Source: Bretschneidera sinensis (Eukaryota > Streptophyta > Magnoliopsida > Brassicales > Akaniaceae). Taken from it: a stretch of DNA of 64,000 nt. The stretch is taken from assembly GCA_023935145.1 (NCBI GenBank), contig CM043699.1, forward strand, positions 68,957,138-69,021,137. Direction: 5' to 3'. A program made the translations under genes and the position numbers. Under the pieces are notes generated by a model. That model did not search any database. It was not told the origin of the DNA and saw nothing but the letters and a program-made list of their open reading frames with translations. Below, piece by piece: positions 31,268 through 43,098 of the stretch (position 1 is the first letter of the stretch; every line of letters starts with the position of its first letter).

Positions 31268-32871
31268 ACATTAGTAAACATGCCCAACTAAGTGCTCCAC
31301 CATCTGATCAATAAAGGGAATGAAAATGATCAGGCCTAGTGGCAGCATTCAATTTACGGTAGTCTAGACACTTTCTCCATCTTGACTGCACTCGAGTTGA
31401 AACCAACTCGTCGTCTTTATTTACTACCGTCAATTCAGCACGTTTGGGCACGACTTTAATCAGGCTCACCCCCTTGTTATCAGAGATGAGATAAATGATC
31501 CCTGCCTCTAACAGCTTAATATTTTCTGCCCTCACAACCTCTTTGCATAGCAGGGTTGAGCCTTCTTTGTGGCTCCCTCGATGGCTTGGCATTCTCCTCT
31601 AACTGTATCATGTGTATTACCAACGAGGGGTTGATTCCCTTGACATCCTCAATAGTCCAGCCTATAGCTTCCTTATGCTCTCTTAAGATGTCCAATAATT
31701 TCTCCTCTGGAGCATCACCCAAATCTAAAGCTATTATAGGCAAAGAATCTGCTGGACCTAAGAACTTATACTTAAGATTGTCCGATAAAGGCTTATGTTC
31801 CTTCTTGGGGGGTTCAGGTGTTGTGGTTTCCTCCGTCTCACTGATCTTTTGAGGAGCAGACTCCAAAGTAGCATTTCCTTGCTCAAACAACTCATCCAAA
31901 TCCAAATCATCTTCAAATTGAGCAAAGCATGCCTCCAAAATGTCCTCAGACTTCCATTCTTTCTTGGGTGCTTGTAGTCTCTCAGGGTAAGGCGCTTGTA
32001 GTCTCCCAGGGTAAGGTGCTTTAGGTAAAAATGACCTAGAGAGATCATTAATAATAGGTGTGGCTGTAGATGGCTCAGCATCTCTCTTCTCATTGTTGCC
32101 ACTTTCTTGCCCTTGGTGCATAGCAGGGTTCTCTTCCACTTGATTGTGCACTTGTCTCCCAGACCTCAACGGGACAATTGATTGCACTTGTTCCTGCCAA
32201 TGCATAGGAGTTAATAAATTTCTCACCGCAAACTGTTCCTTTGGGTTAGGATCAGTTTGACTGGGGAACGTTCCTTCCTCTTCTTCACCCACGTAACTTG
32301 CGATTTGATCAATTTGATTCTCTAGTGTGGCAATTGCTTGGGTGTTTTCTATTGTTTCACTCATCACTTCACTCATAGATTGGCTAGTCGTTTTCATGAA
32401 ATCATTGAGAGCATCCTCCAATGACTGTGAAACCGACGCTGGCGCTTGAATGGGAGCTTGGTAAGCGGGTGATGGTGCTGGATAAGCTGAGTGACCATAA
32501 CTTGGAATTGGTGGAAGAAATTCAAGAGGGTATTGATTGTGAGCATGATAAGGGTATCCTCCCTGATTCCTCAGTTGGTTCTGCGTCCATGAAACATTAG
32601 AGTGGTCCCACCACCTTGGATTGTATGTTTCAGAGTAAGATCCATTTGATTGCCAATAACACTCATTGAAAGCATTCATTTGTTCCATGGGATACTCGGC
32701 AAAAGCCGACATTGATGGACAATTCTGTGCTAAATGCATAGGACTAGCATAGATGGAACAGCTATCAACATTGAATGTGTTGGCAGCATTGATGGACGGG
32801 CCGGTCATTTTCATATACTCCTTAATGGTGTCCTCTAAAGACTGTGAAACCGGCGCTGGATTCATCCACAT
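31268..32871 (-). pseudogene. Element E fused gag tail and RT-linker ORF
   Basis: A 451-codon ORF runs 32871-31516. N-terminal part: NPAPVSQSLEDTIKEYMKM, then CSIYASPMHLAQNC, a CCHC knuckle whose second Cys is Tyr, then SETYNPRWWDHSNVSW and proline/tyrosine-rich sequence. ASVSQSLEDALNDFMKTT repeats the N-terminal segment about 140 residues later. C-terminal part: DNLKYKFLGPADSLPIIAL and HKEAIGWTIEDVKGINPS, the segment normally between protease and RT. A following frame (31592-31308) has EAGIIYLISDNKGVSLIKVV and CLDYRKLNAATRPDHF, the first RT block, then coding stops. The gag core and protease are absent, so this is an internally deleted fusion. Confidence 0.85.
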
Positions 32872-32942
32872 TTTTTTTTGGATAACTAACTAGTAGAAAA
32901 ATAAAATCAATTCAGACCAAAAATTTTCACAAGCCAAACAAT

Positions 32943-32960
32943 TCCCCGGCAATGGCGCCA
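32943..32960 (-). other. Element E primer binding site (tRNA-Asp)
   Basis: The plus strand TCCCCGGCAATGGCGCCA matches the tRNA-Asp 3' end at 17 of 18 positions, 9 nt from the LTR start at 32970. The gag ATG lies only about 70 bases away. Confidence 0.9.
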
Positions 32961-32969
32961 AAAACTTAT

Positions 32970-34242
32970 TGTGAGTTTTAAATTACTCGCAAGCGCACGA
33001 GTCGTTTGCAGTATAGCGTTGTGCAAGTGCGAGGTCGAATCCACAGGGAATTGCATTGTGAAAATATATTTTTAATCTAAACTAACTCTATCTTAACCTA
33101 GTTCCAAATTTCAGAATAATATTGCAAAATAAATTAAAACTAAACTAAGTTGATTTTAAAACTAATAATAAAAAACACTAAGGTTTCCGAATCCACCCCA
33201 CCAAAGTTTAAGCATATATGTTCTAAAAAAATAGCCTATCAAAACATTCAATGAATCCAACTATAAGACAAAAAACAAAGAATATCCCAACTAAACCAAA
33301 AGCATCCAATGTATCCACTCTTAACAAATCACAAAGGAAATCCAATTTAATCGAAAAGCATTCAATGTATCCATCAGATGAAACACAGAATATCCAATAG
33401 ACAATTTAAACTCAATCAATTATAAGATTAACTCAAATAATTGACAGAACATTTTATACTAAAAATTGTCAGATTTGTACAAGCAAATCTGAACTACTAT
33501 GCCAAACAACGGCGGGGCTTCATCTTCAACCTTAGCTGAAGATTCTAGCCACTCATAACTATAAAACTACAATTCATAATAAAAGTGCTAAACATTAAAC
33601 TAAAACAACTAAATAAAAAGAAATAAATAACTTTACATGGGAGAAATTTCACTCACTGATGGGCAGCGCTTCCCCTCGTGGTAGCAAAGCCTTTAGGATC
33701 CACCAAAATACTAGCAGACGTCCACCGGTTAACACCAAAGTGGCCCAGGAATTGTACACTGAATGATGAAGTGGAGTGGGTCTTATATAGGCAAATACCA
33801 CAAGTGGAATGTGTTTCCAATCCGATGTGGGATGTGGGATATAGAAATGTGTTTCCAATCGATGTGGGACGTTGGATTTAAGTCTTCACATGCCCTTCAA
33901 AACTTCTGTTCACGCTGAAATCCCGCACAGCCTGACCTTTGTCTACTAAAACAGCCATAACTTTTTGTAGAAAAATCAATTTTAAGAGTCGTAAAATTCT
34001 CCAGAAAATAGACTTCTGGATCTTTCTAAGCATATATGGCTCATATCCTGGTTCTCCTTGAATCAATACAGTTTAATTTTCAAAGATGATTGATCTGTAC
34101 GGGCAATTCTGGCAATTTTAGTGAAACTCCTTTCCTAGTGCTTGTAAACCTGAAAAACAATGAAAACAACTTAAAGTAACAAATTCCTAAACTAATAAAT
34201 GTAAATTAAGTGGCCAAAATATGCAATATTTTTCACTCATCA
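32970..34242 (-). repeat. Element E 5' LTR (only copy)
   Basis: 1273 bp, TGTGAG...TCATCA. The U5 block GAGGTCGAATCCACAGGGA is at 33031-33049. The minus-strand TATATAA is the complement of 33783-33789, with CCCACATCGG-type motifs upstream (33818-33866). The 180-bp segment shared with A and C LTRs is at about 33910-34090. Confidence 0.9.
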
Positions 34243-35922
34243 GTCGCAAGACACCATAAGCAAGATAATTTACAATATCAGCATACCATGGCTCTTGATT
34301 TATAGCAAATAATTGTTCATCGAGAAAAGTGTCAATAATTTTCTTATCTTCTCCTTGCTTATGTGAATCAAAGTCCAAAATTAACCTAGAAAGGTGATTT
34401 GCAACAATGTTCTCACTACCCTTCTTATCCCTTATTTCTAAGTCAAATTCTTGCAAAAGAAAGACCCACTGAATTAGTCTTGGCTTAGCATTCGGCTTAG
34501 TTAATAAGTGTCTCAATGCCGCATGATCTGAATGCACAATGACCTTAGACCCTACTAAGTAAGGCCTGAACTTGTCCAATGCAAATATGACAGCCAAAAA
34601 CTCTTTTTTCGTGGTGTAATAGTTGAGTTGGGCATCCTTAAGTGTTCTACTACCATAGTAGATCACATGTTAACGCTTATCCACTCGTTGCCCCAAAACA
34701 GCCCCTATACCATAATCAGATGCAAGACATATAATCTCAAAAGGAATTGGCCAGTTAGGTGCCATGATAATAGGCGCCGATGTCAACTTTTCCTTCAAAG
34801 CATTAAAGGCGATAATGCAATCATCATCAAAAGTAAAAGAAACATCTTTAGACAACAAATTACATAATGGGCGACTTATCTTAGAAAAATCTTTGATAAA
34901 TCTCCTATAGAAACCTACGTGTCCTAAGAAACTCCTAATCCCCTTAACTGAAGTTGGGGCTGGCAATTTAGCAATCATGTCAATTTTAGCCTTATCTACT
35001 TCAATACCTTTACTAGAAATCACATGCCCTAATACAATGCCCTGCTGTACCATAAAATGACTCTTCTCCCAATTGAGTGTTAAATTACACTCAGTGCATC
35101 TTTCAAGTACCAAAGTCAAATTATGCAAACAGTTATCAAATGAGGTTCCAAAAACTAAAAAATCATCCATAAATACCTCAATGAATTTCTCCACCATATT
35201 CGAGAAGATTGACATCATGCATCTTTAGAATGTGGCTGGAGCATTGCATAGGCCAAACGGCATCCTCTTAAAGGCAAATGTCCCAAATGGGCAGGTGAAT
35301 GTTCCGTTCTCTTGATCCTCTGACCCAATCAGCATTTGATAATAACCTAAAAGACCATCAAGAAAACAATAAAAATCACGCCCTACTAGTCTTTCCAACA
35401 TCTGATCAATAAAAAGAAGTGGAAAATGATCCTTTCTAATAGCTGAGTTTAGTATCTTGTAATCAATGCACATTCTCCATCATGTAGTCATCCTAGTGGG
35501 CACTAGCTCATTCTTCTCGTTTCTCACCACTGTAATCCTAGACTTCTTAGGCACAACATGAATTGGATTAACCCATCTACTATCTGAAATAGGGTAGATA
35601 ACTCCTGCATCTAGGAGTTTTAAAATTTTTTCTTCACTACCTCTTGTAGGTTAGGGTTTAGTCTCCTTTGAGCTTCTCTCACAGGTTTGGCACTGTCTTC
35701 TAAAATGATCTTATGCATACACGTAGAAGGACTATTACCCCTGATGTCACTTATACTCCATCTTATGGCTCTCCTAAGTCTGCTAAGCTCATTCACAACT
35801 CTCTTCTTTTGGGTTTGGGTCAAAGTAGATGAAATAATCATAAGATATGTGTCTCCCTCTCCTAGAAATATGTACTTAAGGTACTTAGGTAACTCTTTAA
35901 GTTCAAGCTTAGGTGGAGTAGT
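34243..35922 (-). pseudogene. Element C RT and RNase H
   Basis: From 35922 down: linker ELPKYLKYIFLGEGDTYLMI and IRWSISDIRGNSPS, then RT blocks MCIDYKILNSAIRKDHFPL, DGLLGYYQM, KRMPFGLCNAPATF and the catalytic EVFMDDFLVFG (xMDD), then GIRSFLGHVGFYRRFI. RNase H (34800-34350): CLASDYGIGAVLGQ, where the usual first catalytic Asp of CDASD is Leu; then [31 protein letters not shown] and [10 protein letters not shown]. Stops at 35590, 35480, 35224, 34667 and others. Element E follows after [12 protein letters not shown]. Confidence 0.92.
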
Positions 35923-37183
35923 TGATAAGTGCTTAAATAGTCATATTTAAGCCCCTTAATTTACACTTGTTAGGTTCTTTATTTATCTATTTTAGTAGAT
36001 TCTACTTCATTTTCATGTTTTACGTGTTTTTTCACAGGACTTGGACAAAAAGATGATAATTTGAAGCTTTTAGGAGTAAAAGTCAAGTTTTGCCATCCAG
36101 CAAGGTGTGCTTAAGTGCACCTCCCTTGTGATCGAGCGCACAAGCACACTTGAAGAAGTGTGCGCTCGAGTGCATCCCGCACACAATCGAGCTCAATCAC
36201 TGTAGAGGCAGCAGAGCCAGATATGGAGAGAAGTCTCTGGATTCCAAATAGGAAATTAGGGTTTCGGGACACTATGAGGACCCTATAAATAGCCCTATAA
36301 AACACATAAATCATACCTTTTGTTTGAGACTTGAAGTAGCAAGCTTAGGAGAGGAATTGACGACTCGTCTCCTGAGTCTTCTTCGGCTTTATTTTTCTAT
36401 TTTATTTCATTATGTTTAGAATGTTTAGTTTAACTAGCATGTGTAACTAAACTCTTATAGGGCTCAATTGAAGCCCTAGTTATACTTTTCCACATGTTTA
36501 TTCATTGATTATCTTTACTATAGCCTTGTTAGAATGTTTAACTTGATTAATGCCTGTTTGTAATTAAATTCCTCATATGTGTGTGTCTGATCAATGTATG
36601 CATCTGGTACATAAGTTAGTCGAATCAATTTGGATGACCGAGTCCTGGGTTTGACATTAGTAACAAGAGATATCCACACCGGATTCTTGGGTTAATCAAC
36701 ATGGAAAACCGGGAGCGGACCAAGCCCTAGGTCCCGTGTGGTTGTCGATCTCCACAGCCCTCATACTCTCTTAAGGAACAACTCAGTATACACCTATGTT
36801 GAATCCCTTAAGAGAGAAAAGAGTTGGAGTATACACCATGCCTAACTCGTTGCATAGGGAGATCAATAGCCTAAGGTGTGGGCCAAGCCCTTAGGTTGGC
36901 AACCATTAAATATTCATGATAAGGCTAGAGCATTGACACCTTACTTAGTGGGAAAGTATAATTAGTGGTGGATATCGTAGTCCTATGTTCTCATTATTAT
37001 TCACTCACAATCAACAGCTATTTCTCTTTTTACTTTGAAGAAACTAATTCTAAATTGAAATTCACCAATCCCTGTGGAAATGATCTCGTACTTGCAGACT
37101 ATGCTACCATTGACCTTGTGCACTTGCAAGTAAAACTAGTACATTTATTTGCGTATTTATTTAGATAGATAATCATCACAACA
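35923..37183 (+). repeat. Solo LTR of the B family (plus orientation)
   Basis: 1261 bp, TGATAAGTGC...CACAACA, the reverse of the element B LTR layout, with no internal region attached. Flanks GTAGT (35918-35922) and GTAGC (37184-37188) share four of five bases. TATAAATA at 36284-36291 with the palindrome array upstream (36105-36190). A solo LTR results from recombination between the two LTRs of a former full copy. Confidence 0.9.
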
Positions 37184-37334
37184 GTAGCATCTTCCCTAGG
37201 TAGGGAACTTGGTAATTCTAAAGGTTTGCTAGACTCTTCTTAGGGTGACACTGGTATTGCACTATCTAACATCTCATGATACCCTTTAGTCTCCTCTTCT
37301 AGTGTTTCCTCTACTGTCTCAGTTGTAAGAGCAA
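37184..37334 (-). pseudogene. Element C protease-RT linker between two solo LTRs
   Basis: 151 bases of element C pol reading ETVEETLEEETKGYHEM, then SSKPLELPSSLPREDAT on the minus strand, an acidic linker with one stop. It continues into the frame at 35922 once the solo LTR is removed. Confidence 0.8.
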
Positions 37335-39078
37335 TGATGAACGAATATTTTTCTTAGTATTTTGTATGTTTTTCAAGTATTTATTTATATTTTTAACTTA
37401 GGAATTTGTTACTTTGAGTTGTTTTTCGTTGTTTTATAGGTTAACAAGCACTTAGAAAGGAGTTTCATAAAATTACTAGAATTGCCCGTACAGATCAATC
37501 ATTTTTACGGATTAAATTGTATTGATTCAGGAAGAATCAGGATATGAGCCATATATGCTTGGAAAGATCTAGATGTCTATTTTTTGGAGAAATTTATAGC
37601 TCAAAAATATGATTTTTCTAGAGAAAATTATGGCAGTTTTAGTAGACAAAGGTCAGGCTGTGTGTGATTTCAGCGTGACAGAAGTGAATTTTGTGGATTA
37701 AACTATATTGATTCAGGAAGAACTAGGAGATAAGTCATATATTCTTAGAAGGATCCGGATGTCTATTTTCTGGAGAATTTTATGGCTTGTAAATATGATT
37801 TTTTTAGAAAAAGTTATGGCAGTTTTAGTAGACAAAGGTTAGGCTGTGCATGATTTTAGTGTGGTAGAAGTGAAGGAGCTATAAATTCTGATTTTTTTTT
37901 TGGGATTTGTATGAGCTAGACAGTAGCATAATTGGATCGGTTATGGATAGCAGAAACCTGGCCTAAACAGCAGTAAACACACGGCCTGGACAGTAGCAGA
38001 AATGTGCCTGGACAGCAATAGAAGCACACGGCCGGAACAGAAACCCTAGGGCAACATTTTTGTCTACAAAGCTGTCTCCATATAGCTATATATAGGAATT
38101 TTAGACTCAGAGAAGAGGGGGAGATGACGACAGTTCTTGGAGAGATATTATCAAGAGGAGTTTTGGGAGTTTGAAAGAGGAGATGGGTTCTTTCATCAAG
38201 ACGACTTATCAAGAGATTGAAGATGATGATCAATCGCTTCAAGACTTTGAGGATTCATCTTGTTATTCGGGAAGAAATTCTATCTTTGCTCCTTTTGTCC
38301 TTCAATATGCTTGTAACCCTAGTATTTGAATTCTATGATTGAGATTTAAACATGAGCAGTTGAACGCATTGTTGGGCGTTTTGCTTAGCTACCGTGATTG
38401 TTTTGGATATTTTGGTGGATTTAGTTTTATGAAATTTTCCAAATTATTTCTTATTCAATATCCTTCATACCTTTGATTATTGCTTGTGGATTGGCCATCT
38501 ATTATTGATAGTCAAGGTTAATATTTAAGATTAGGTTAAGGACAAATCATCTAGACCTAATTAAGATTTATTGAATAGGAATTTAAATCAGGATTCAAAT
38601 CAAATTGTAATTTAGTTGGTTGCGTTTTCCTTATACTTAATTTAACTAATTAATTTATGAACACGATCCATGGGATTTAATTAATTAGTTATAAATTGAG
38701 AATAAACACGATCAATGGCATTCTCTAGTCTTAGCGGAAATACTAATAATCTTGGATGTTGATTAATTCTTTATATTCACCAAATGTTCCAATTTATGAT
38801 TGGATAGCAAGCTAAACTCCCAATTGTTTTAATTGATTATACTCATCTATTCATTTCGTTTTGTTTAATTCATTTAATTGTTTTTATTTCAATTTTCTCT
38901 TCACCAATCTTTTAATTAGAGTGTTTAGGATTTAATTTTAGAGTTTGTTTTAGTAATTTTAAGAAAGTAATTTAGGATTTAAACCACTGCAATCTGGGAG
39001 AGATCGACCTCGAGAGTAAACTCATCACAATACTATTTGTGATTCGTGCACTTGCGAGCATTTAAAATTTGCACATCA
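37335..39078 (+). repeat. Solo LTR of the C family (plus orientation) inside element C
   Basis: 1744 bp, TGATGAACGA...GCACATCA, flanked by perfect AGCAA duplications (37330-37334 and 39079-39083). It is the only uninterrupted, full-length C-family LTR here and serves as the reference for the other two. TATATATA at 38088-38095; just upstream (37920-38040) are GGCCTGGACAGCAGCAGAA-like repeats. The 180-bp segment is present twice (about 37500-37680 and 37690-37870). Confidence 0.93.
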
Positions 39079-39879
39079 AGCAATTTCAAGCTTGTCCTCT
39101 ATTTCTGTCTGCAAATAAGTGTCATAAACAAGTGAGTCTACACAATCAATAAAAGAACACTCATTGTTAGTAGAAATAGAAGAAGAATTGGTTAGGGATT
39201 CAAACATTTTAAATTGTACAGTCTCTCCCAAGACTAGCATCGTTAACCTCCTCTTATGGACATCAATAATAGTCTTGATTGTGGCCATAAATGGTCTACT
39301 AAGAAGAATTGTGTGCTCCTTGTCCTTAGATGGGGTTCCTTCCATCTCCAATACCACGAAATCCACAGGCACAATCACTTTGCCTACCTGCACCAATATA
39401 TCCTCAACTATTCCTTTAGGATATTTATCTGACCTGTCAGCGAGTTGAAGGGATATAGTTATTGACTGAAGCTTCCCCAAACCTAGTTACAAGTATATCA
39501 AATATGCCATGAGATTTATACTTGCTCCTAAGTCTAGCATTGCTTTGGTGACCTTCTTGTTTCCTATTATGATGTCGATGATGAAACTTTCGGGTTCTTT
39601 CAGCTTAGGTGGCAAGCTTTGTTGGAGCACCACACTAGCAACTTTTGACACCATCACTTTCTCGTTCTTCTCATATTTCCTCATTTTGGTGTTAAATTCC
39701 TTAAAGAATTTTGCATATGATGGCATATTCCTGATAACATCCAAAAGAGAAAAATTAATATTCACTTTAGAAAGCATGTAAAAAATATCAAAAAATTGCT
39801 TATCCTGTTTAACATCCTTCAGACGGCTTGGATAAGGAATAGGAGGCCTGTAAGGCTCAATTGCCTTATGCAGTGTCAT
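39079..39879 (-). pseudogene. Element C protease region
   Basis: 39879-39487: YPSRLKDVKQDKQFFDIFYM, SVVLQQSLPPKLKEPESF, then AMLDLGASINLMAYLIY with the active-site DLGAS present. 39480-39076: QSITISLQLADRSDKYPKGI, EDILVQVGKVIVPVDFVVLE and HTILLSRPFMATIKTIIDV (usually LGRPF; here LSRPF). A stop separates the two. The aspartic protease would release gag and pol products. The solo LTR ends the reading at 39079. Confidence 0.88.
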
Positions 39880-41400
39880 GAAGGAAGATGGTTCATTCTC
39901 CTTGCTCTCCTCAGATGATTAAGAAGATTGTGGATCTTCAGCTAGATTTCCTATAGGAGTGTCATGCTCCTTTTACTTCTCAATTGATTTTCCTGCATCA
40001 CGTGGCAAGTTATAAGAAATTTTATCATCAGAATTGTTGTTGAGAGTTTTACCACTTCGCAGCACTATGATGGCCTTTGCTTGCTCAGGTTGGCTAGGTA
40101 ACTTACCTTTTTGATGTACTTGCTATTGTTTCGCAAGTTGCCCAACTTGTACTTCCACCCTCTTCGTTGATGCCTCTAAGGAATCAAACCTTTGGCTATG
40201 TCTCTCATGGTTCTCTTTACTAACTTAAATAAAAGCACTCAAGTTCTCCTCCAAAGTTGGATTTCTAAGCTGATTGGGTGGTGCAACTTGGTTTTGATAT
40301 TGAACCGGTCTTGAACTTTGAGCATATGCCGGAGCGTTGTTAGTCTTCCAGGAGAAATTGGGAAGATTTCTCCACCCAGGGTTGTAGGTGTTAGAATATA
40401 GATCATTCCTCAGCCTAGGTTGGTAAGACTCCATTGCATTAACTTGTTCTTTTTCATTTCCTGTATAAGATTCATAAGACAAAGAACAAGAGTTAGCACC
40501 GTGGCCAAAAACTCCACATACCTCATTGTTTGGCGTGTTTGTGGTAGTGAGAAGTTTGACTTGTTTGATCAACTCTGCAAGTTGCATTGCCATATTGTTG
40601 TTGGAGCTAAATTCATTAACCCCAACTCTCCTTCCTCTTACACTCTTTTGTTGGTAATTAGCAGCCAACATCTCATATAGCTAGCATGTCTCTTCAGTAG
40701 TCTTTTCTCCCATGGCTCCACTAGCAGCGTTATCAACCGTATATAAACACTGTTGTGTCAATCCATCATAGAAGAATTGATTTTGTAGCTGCAATGGGTA
40801 ATGATGGTGGGGACACTGGATTAGAACCATCTTGAACCTATCCAATGCTTCATGGAAGGGTTCTCCCTCCATTTATGAGAACATGGCAATCTTAATTCTC
40901 AACTCCGTGGTCTTCTAATGGGAGTAGAATTTGTTCATAAGCTGATTGTAAACCGCTTCCCATATAGTCAAAGAACCGGGTGGAAGAGTCATCAACCACA
41001 CTTTTGCTCTATCTTTTAATGTGTAGGGGAAGCATCTCATCTTGAGTTGATCCTCATTTAGCCTCTGTAGAGGAAAAGTCTGCACTGTTGCATAGAAATC
41101 CCTTATGAAGGTTAATGAGTCTTCATTTGGAATTCTGTAGAATGAAGGGAGCATGCTAAAGTGGATATTTTTTATCTCACAATTTTGTGCAGCTTCCCTC
41201 AATTGGATGCAAGATGTGGAAGTGCCGACGATCGGCTTTGCATACTCCTTCATCATAATTTGTCTTTTAGCTCCTTCCATTCTTTCAAGCTTCTCTTTTT
41301 CTATTCCCTCGACCTTTTATTCTTCTTCCGTAGGCTGTAACGTCTCCCTTAGCCTATAGATGTTGTCTATTACTGGCACTAGATTTCTCCCTTGGGATCT
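39880..41400 (-). pseudogene. Element C gag
   Basis: From about 41400 down: 41280-40915 has IRDFYATVQTFPLQRLNEDQ, CFPYTLKDRAKVWLMTLPPG and a NKFYSH end (gag core). 40872-40681 reads EALDRFKMVLIQCPHHHYPL and QQCLYTVDNAASGAMGEKTT. 40671-40225 has a coiled segment (QLAELIKQVKLLTT), VCGVFGHGANSC (a CCHC knuckle with its first Cys replaced) and TYNPGWRNLPNFSWK. 40224-39880 is lysine/glutamate-rich and degenerate. Stops at 40914, 40675 and 40224 break it. Confidence 0.88.
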
Positions 41401-41618
41401 TCTATCGTGCATGTACCTGAAGAAAACAAAAGAAAAATTAAGCTACTGGGAATCAAGAAAGCGAACATCAAGAAACAAATTAATGCCAATTTAAATCAAG
41501 AAAATCAAGAAGCAAATAAAGAAAATTTGATGAAATAAAAGAAATAAAAATTACGCCTGAAAGAAAGAAAAGAAATAAAATAAAAACAAAGAAAATAACT
41601 AAAGAAACAAATGTCAAT
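41401..41618 (-). other. Element C leader
   Basis: A-rich leader between gag and the primer site. No ORF is supportable. Confidence 0.5.
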
Positions 41619-41636
41619 TCCCCGACAACGGTGCCA
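41619..41636 (-). other. Element C primer binding site (tRNA-Asp)
   Basis: The plus strand TCCCCGACAACGGTGCCA matches the tRNA-Asp 3' end at 16 of 18 positions, 6 nt from the LTR start at 41643. Confidence 0.88.
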
Positions 41637-41642
41637 AAAACT

Positions 41643-41822
41643 TGATGTGCAAATTTTAAATGCTCGCAAATGCACGAATCACAAATAGTATTGCGATGAG
41701 TTTACTCTTGAGGTCGATCTCTCAAGGAATTGCAACGGTTTAAACCCTAAATTACTTTCTTAAAATTACTAAAACAAACTATGAAATTAAATCCTAATCA
41801 CTCTAATTAAAAGATTGGTGAA
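41643..41822 (-). repeat. Element C 5' LTR, U5 end, cut by element D
   Basis: First 180 bases (plus view) of the right LTR, TGATGTGC onwards, matching 26082-26270. Element D enters after GTGAA (41818-41822). Confidence 0.92.
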
Positions 41823-43098
41823 TGTTGAGCGATTATCTACCTAAATAAATAAGTAAAGAATCGTACTAGTTTTACTTGCAAGTGCACAAGGTCAACAGTG
41901 TAGTATAGTGTGCGAAAGCAAGGTCATCTCCACAGGGATTAGTAAAGTTCGGTTTTTAGAATTAGTTTCTTTAAGTAAAAAGAAATAAAATAACTGTTGT
42001 GTGTGATTTGATATTAATAAAGACATAGGGCTTTGATATCCACCACTAGTCATACTTTCCCAATTGTATAAGGTATCAGTGCACTAGCCTTATCATGTAT
42101 ACCTACTGGTTGCCAGCCTAAGGGCATGGTATCTACTCCTTAAGCTATTGATTTCCCTAAGCAACGAGTTAGGCATGGTATCTACTCTAACTTTTTTCTT
42201 CCTTAAGGGATTCAGCATGGTATCTGCTTGAGTTGTTCCTTAAGAAAACATAAGTACTATGGAAATCGACAACCACATGAGACCTAGGGCATGGTATCTA
42301 CTCTTGGTTTCCCATGTTGATTAACCCAGGTATCCGGATAAGATATCCCTTGTTACTAATGTTAGACCCAGGACTCGATCATCCAAATTCATCTAACTGA
42401 CAGGTCCATACCACATGCATACACTGGCCATACACATACATATGAGGAACTTAAATAAGCACAGGTATTAATCAAGTTAAGCAACATAATAAAGGCTATT
42501 GGCAAAGATTTATAAATGCATCAATATATGAGAAAGCATAACTAGGGCTTCAATCGAGCCCTATAAGAAAGTTAGTTACACATGTTGTCTAAAAACATCA
42601 TATATAAACTAAACATAAAGGGAAGAATAAACCCGAGAGAAGAGGCGTCAATTCTCTCCCAAAGCTTACAACTCCAAGTAAAAGCTAAGAGAAGTGTTCT
42701 CTAAGTTGTGGTGTATGTTGTGTGTGCTTTACAGGTGTATTTATAGGGTTTGAGAAGTCCTAGAACGTGCAAGAAACCCTAAACTTCCTAAACTGACAAA
42801 AACTCTTTATTTCCAAAACAGGGTTCTGCAGTTTACTATTCACGCCCGTATATGTGCGCTCGATCGCACACGTCTTGCACTCAATCCCTCTTCTGTGCGC
42901 ACGATCGCAGATTGACCAGAGACTGCTCCAGGATTTCCAGGCTTCTTTCTTTAAGTGCCAAAACTGCTTCTTTTCTTCCAAAACCTATAAAACACATGTG
43001 AAATACACAAATGAAGTAAAACAAACTAAATTAACGTAACTAAGGACCTAATAAATGTAAATAAGGGGGCTTAAATATGAATATTTAAGCACCTATCA
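41823..43098 (-). repeat. Element D 3' LTR (left copy)
   Basis: 1276 bp. The minus-strand TATAAATA is the complement of 42738-42745. The palindrome array upstream (42857-42912) has about three units against five or six in the right LTR, accounting for the roughly 35-bp length difference. U5 block with CATCTCCACAGGGATTAG at 41925-41942. Confidence 0.93.

Larger units (their letters stand above)
29880..34242 (-). mobile_element. Element E: non-autonomous gypsy with one LTR missing
   Basis: Inserted in element C pol between RNase H and IN. The right border is a complete LTR (32970-34242) with a tRNA-Asp primer site beside it. The left border has no LTR: one base after the duplication GTCGA the sequence starts at the internal polypurine tract (TACCCCCAAACTTAC, 29881). 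The interior has the 3' noncoding modules of B, D and F and one ORF fusing a gag tail to the linker before RT. No protease, complete RT, RNase H or IN. Confidence 0.82.
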
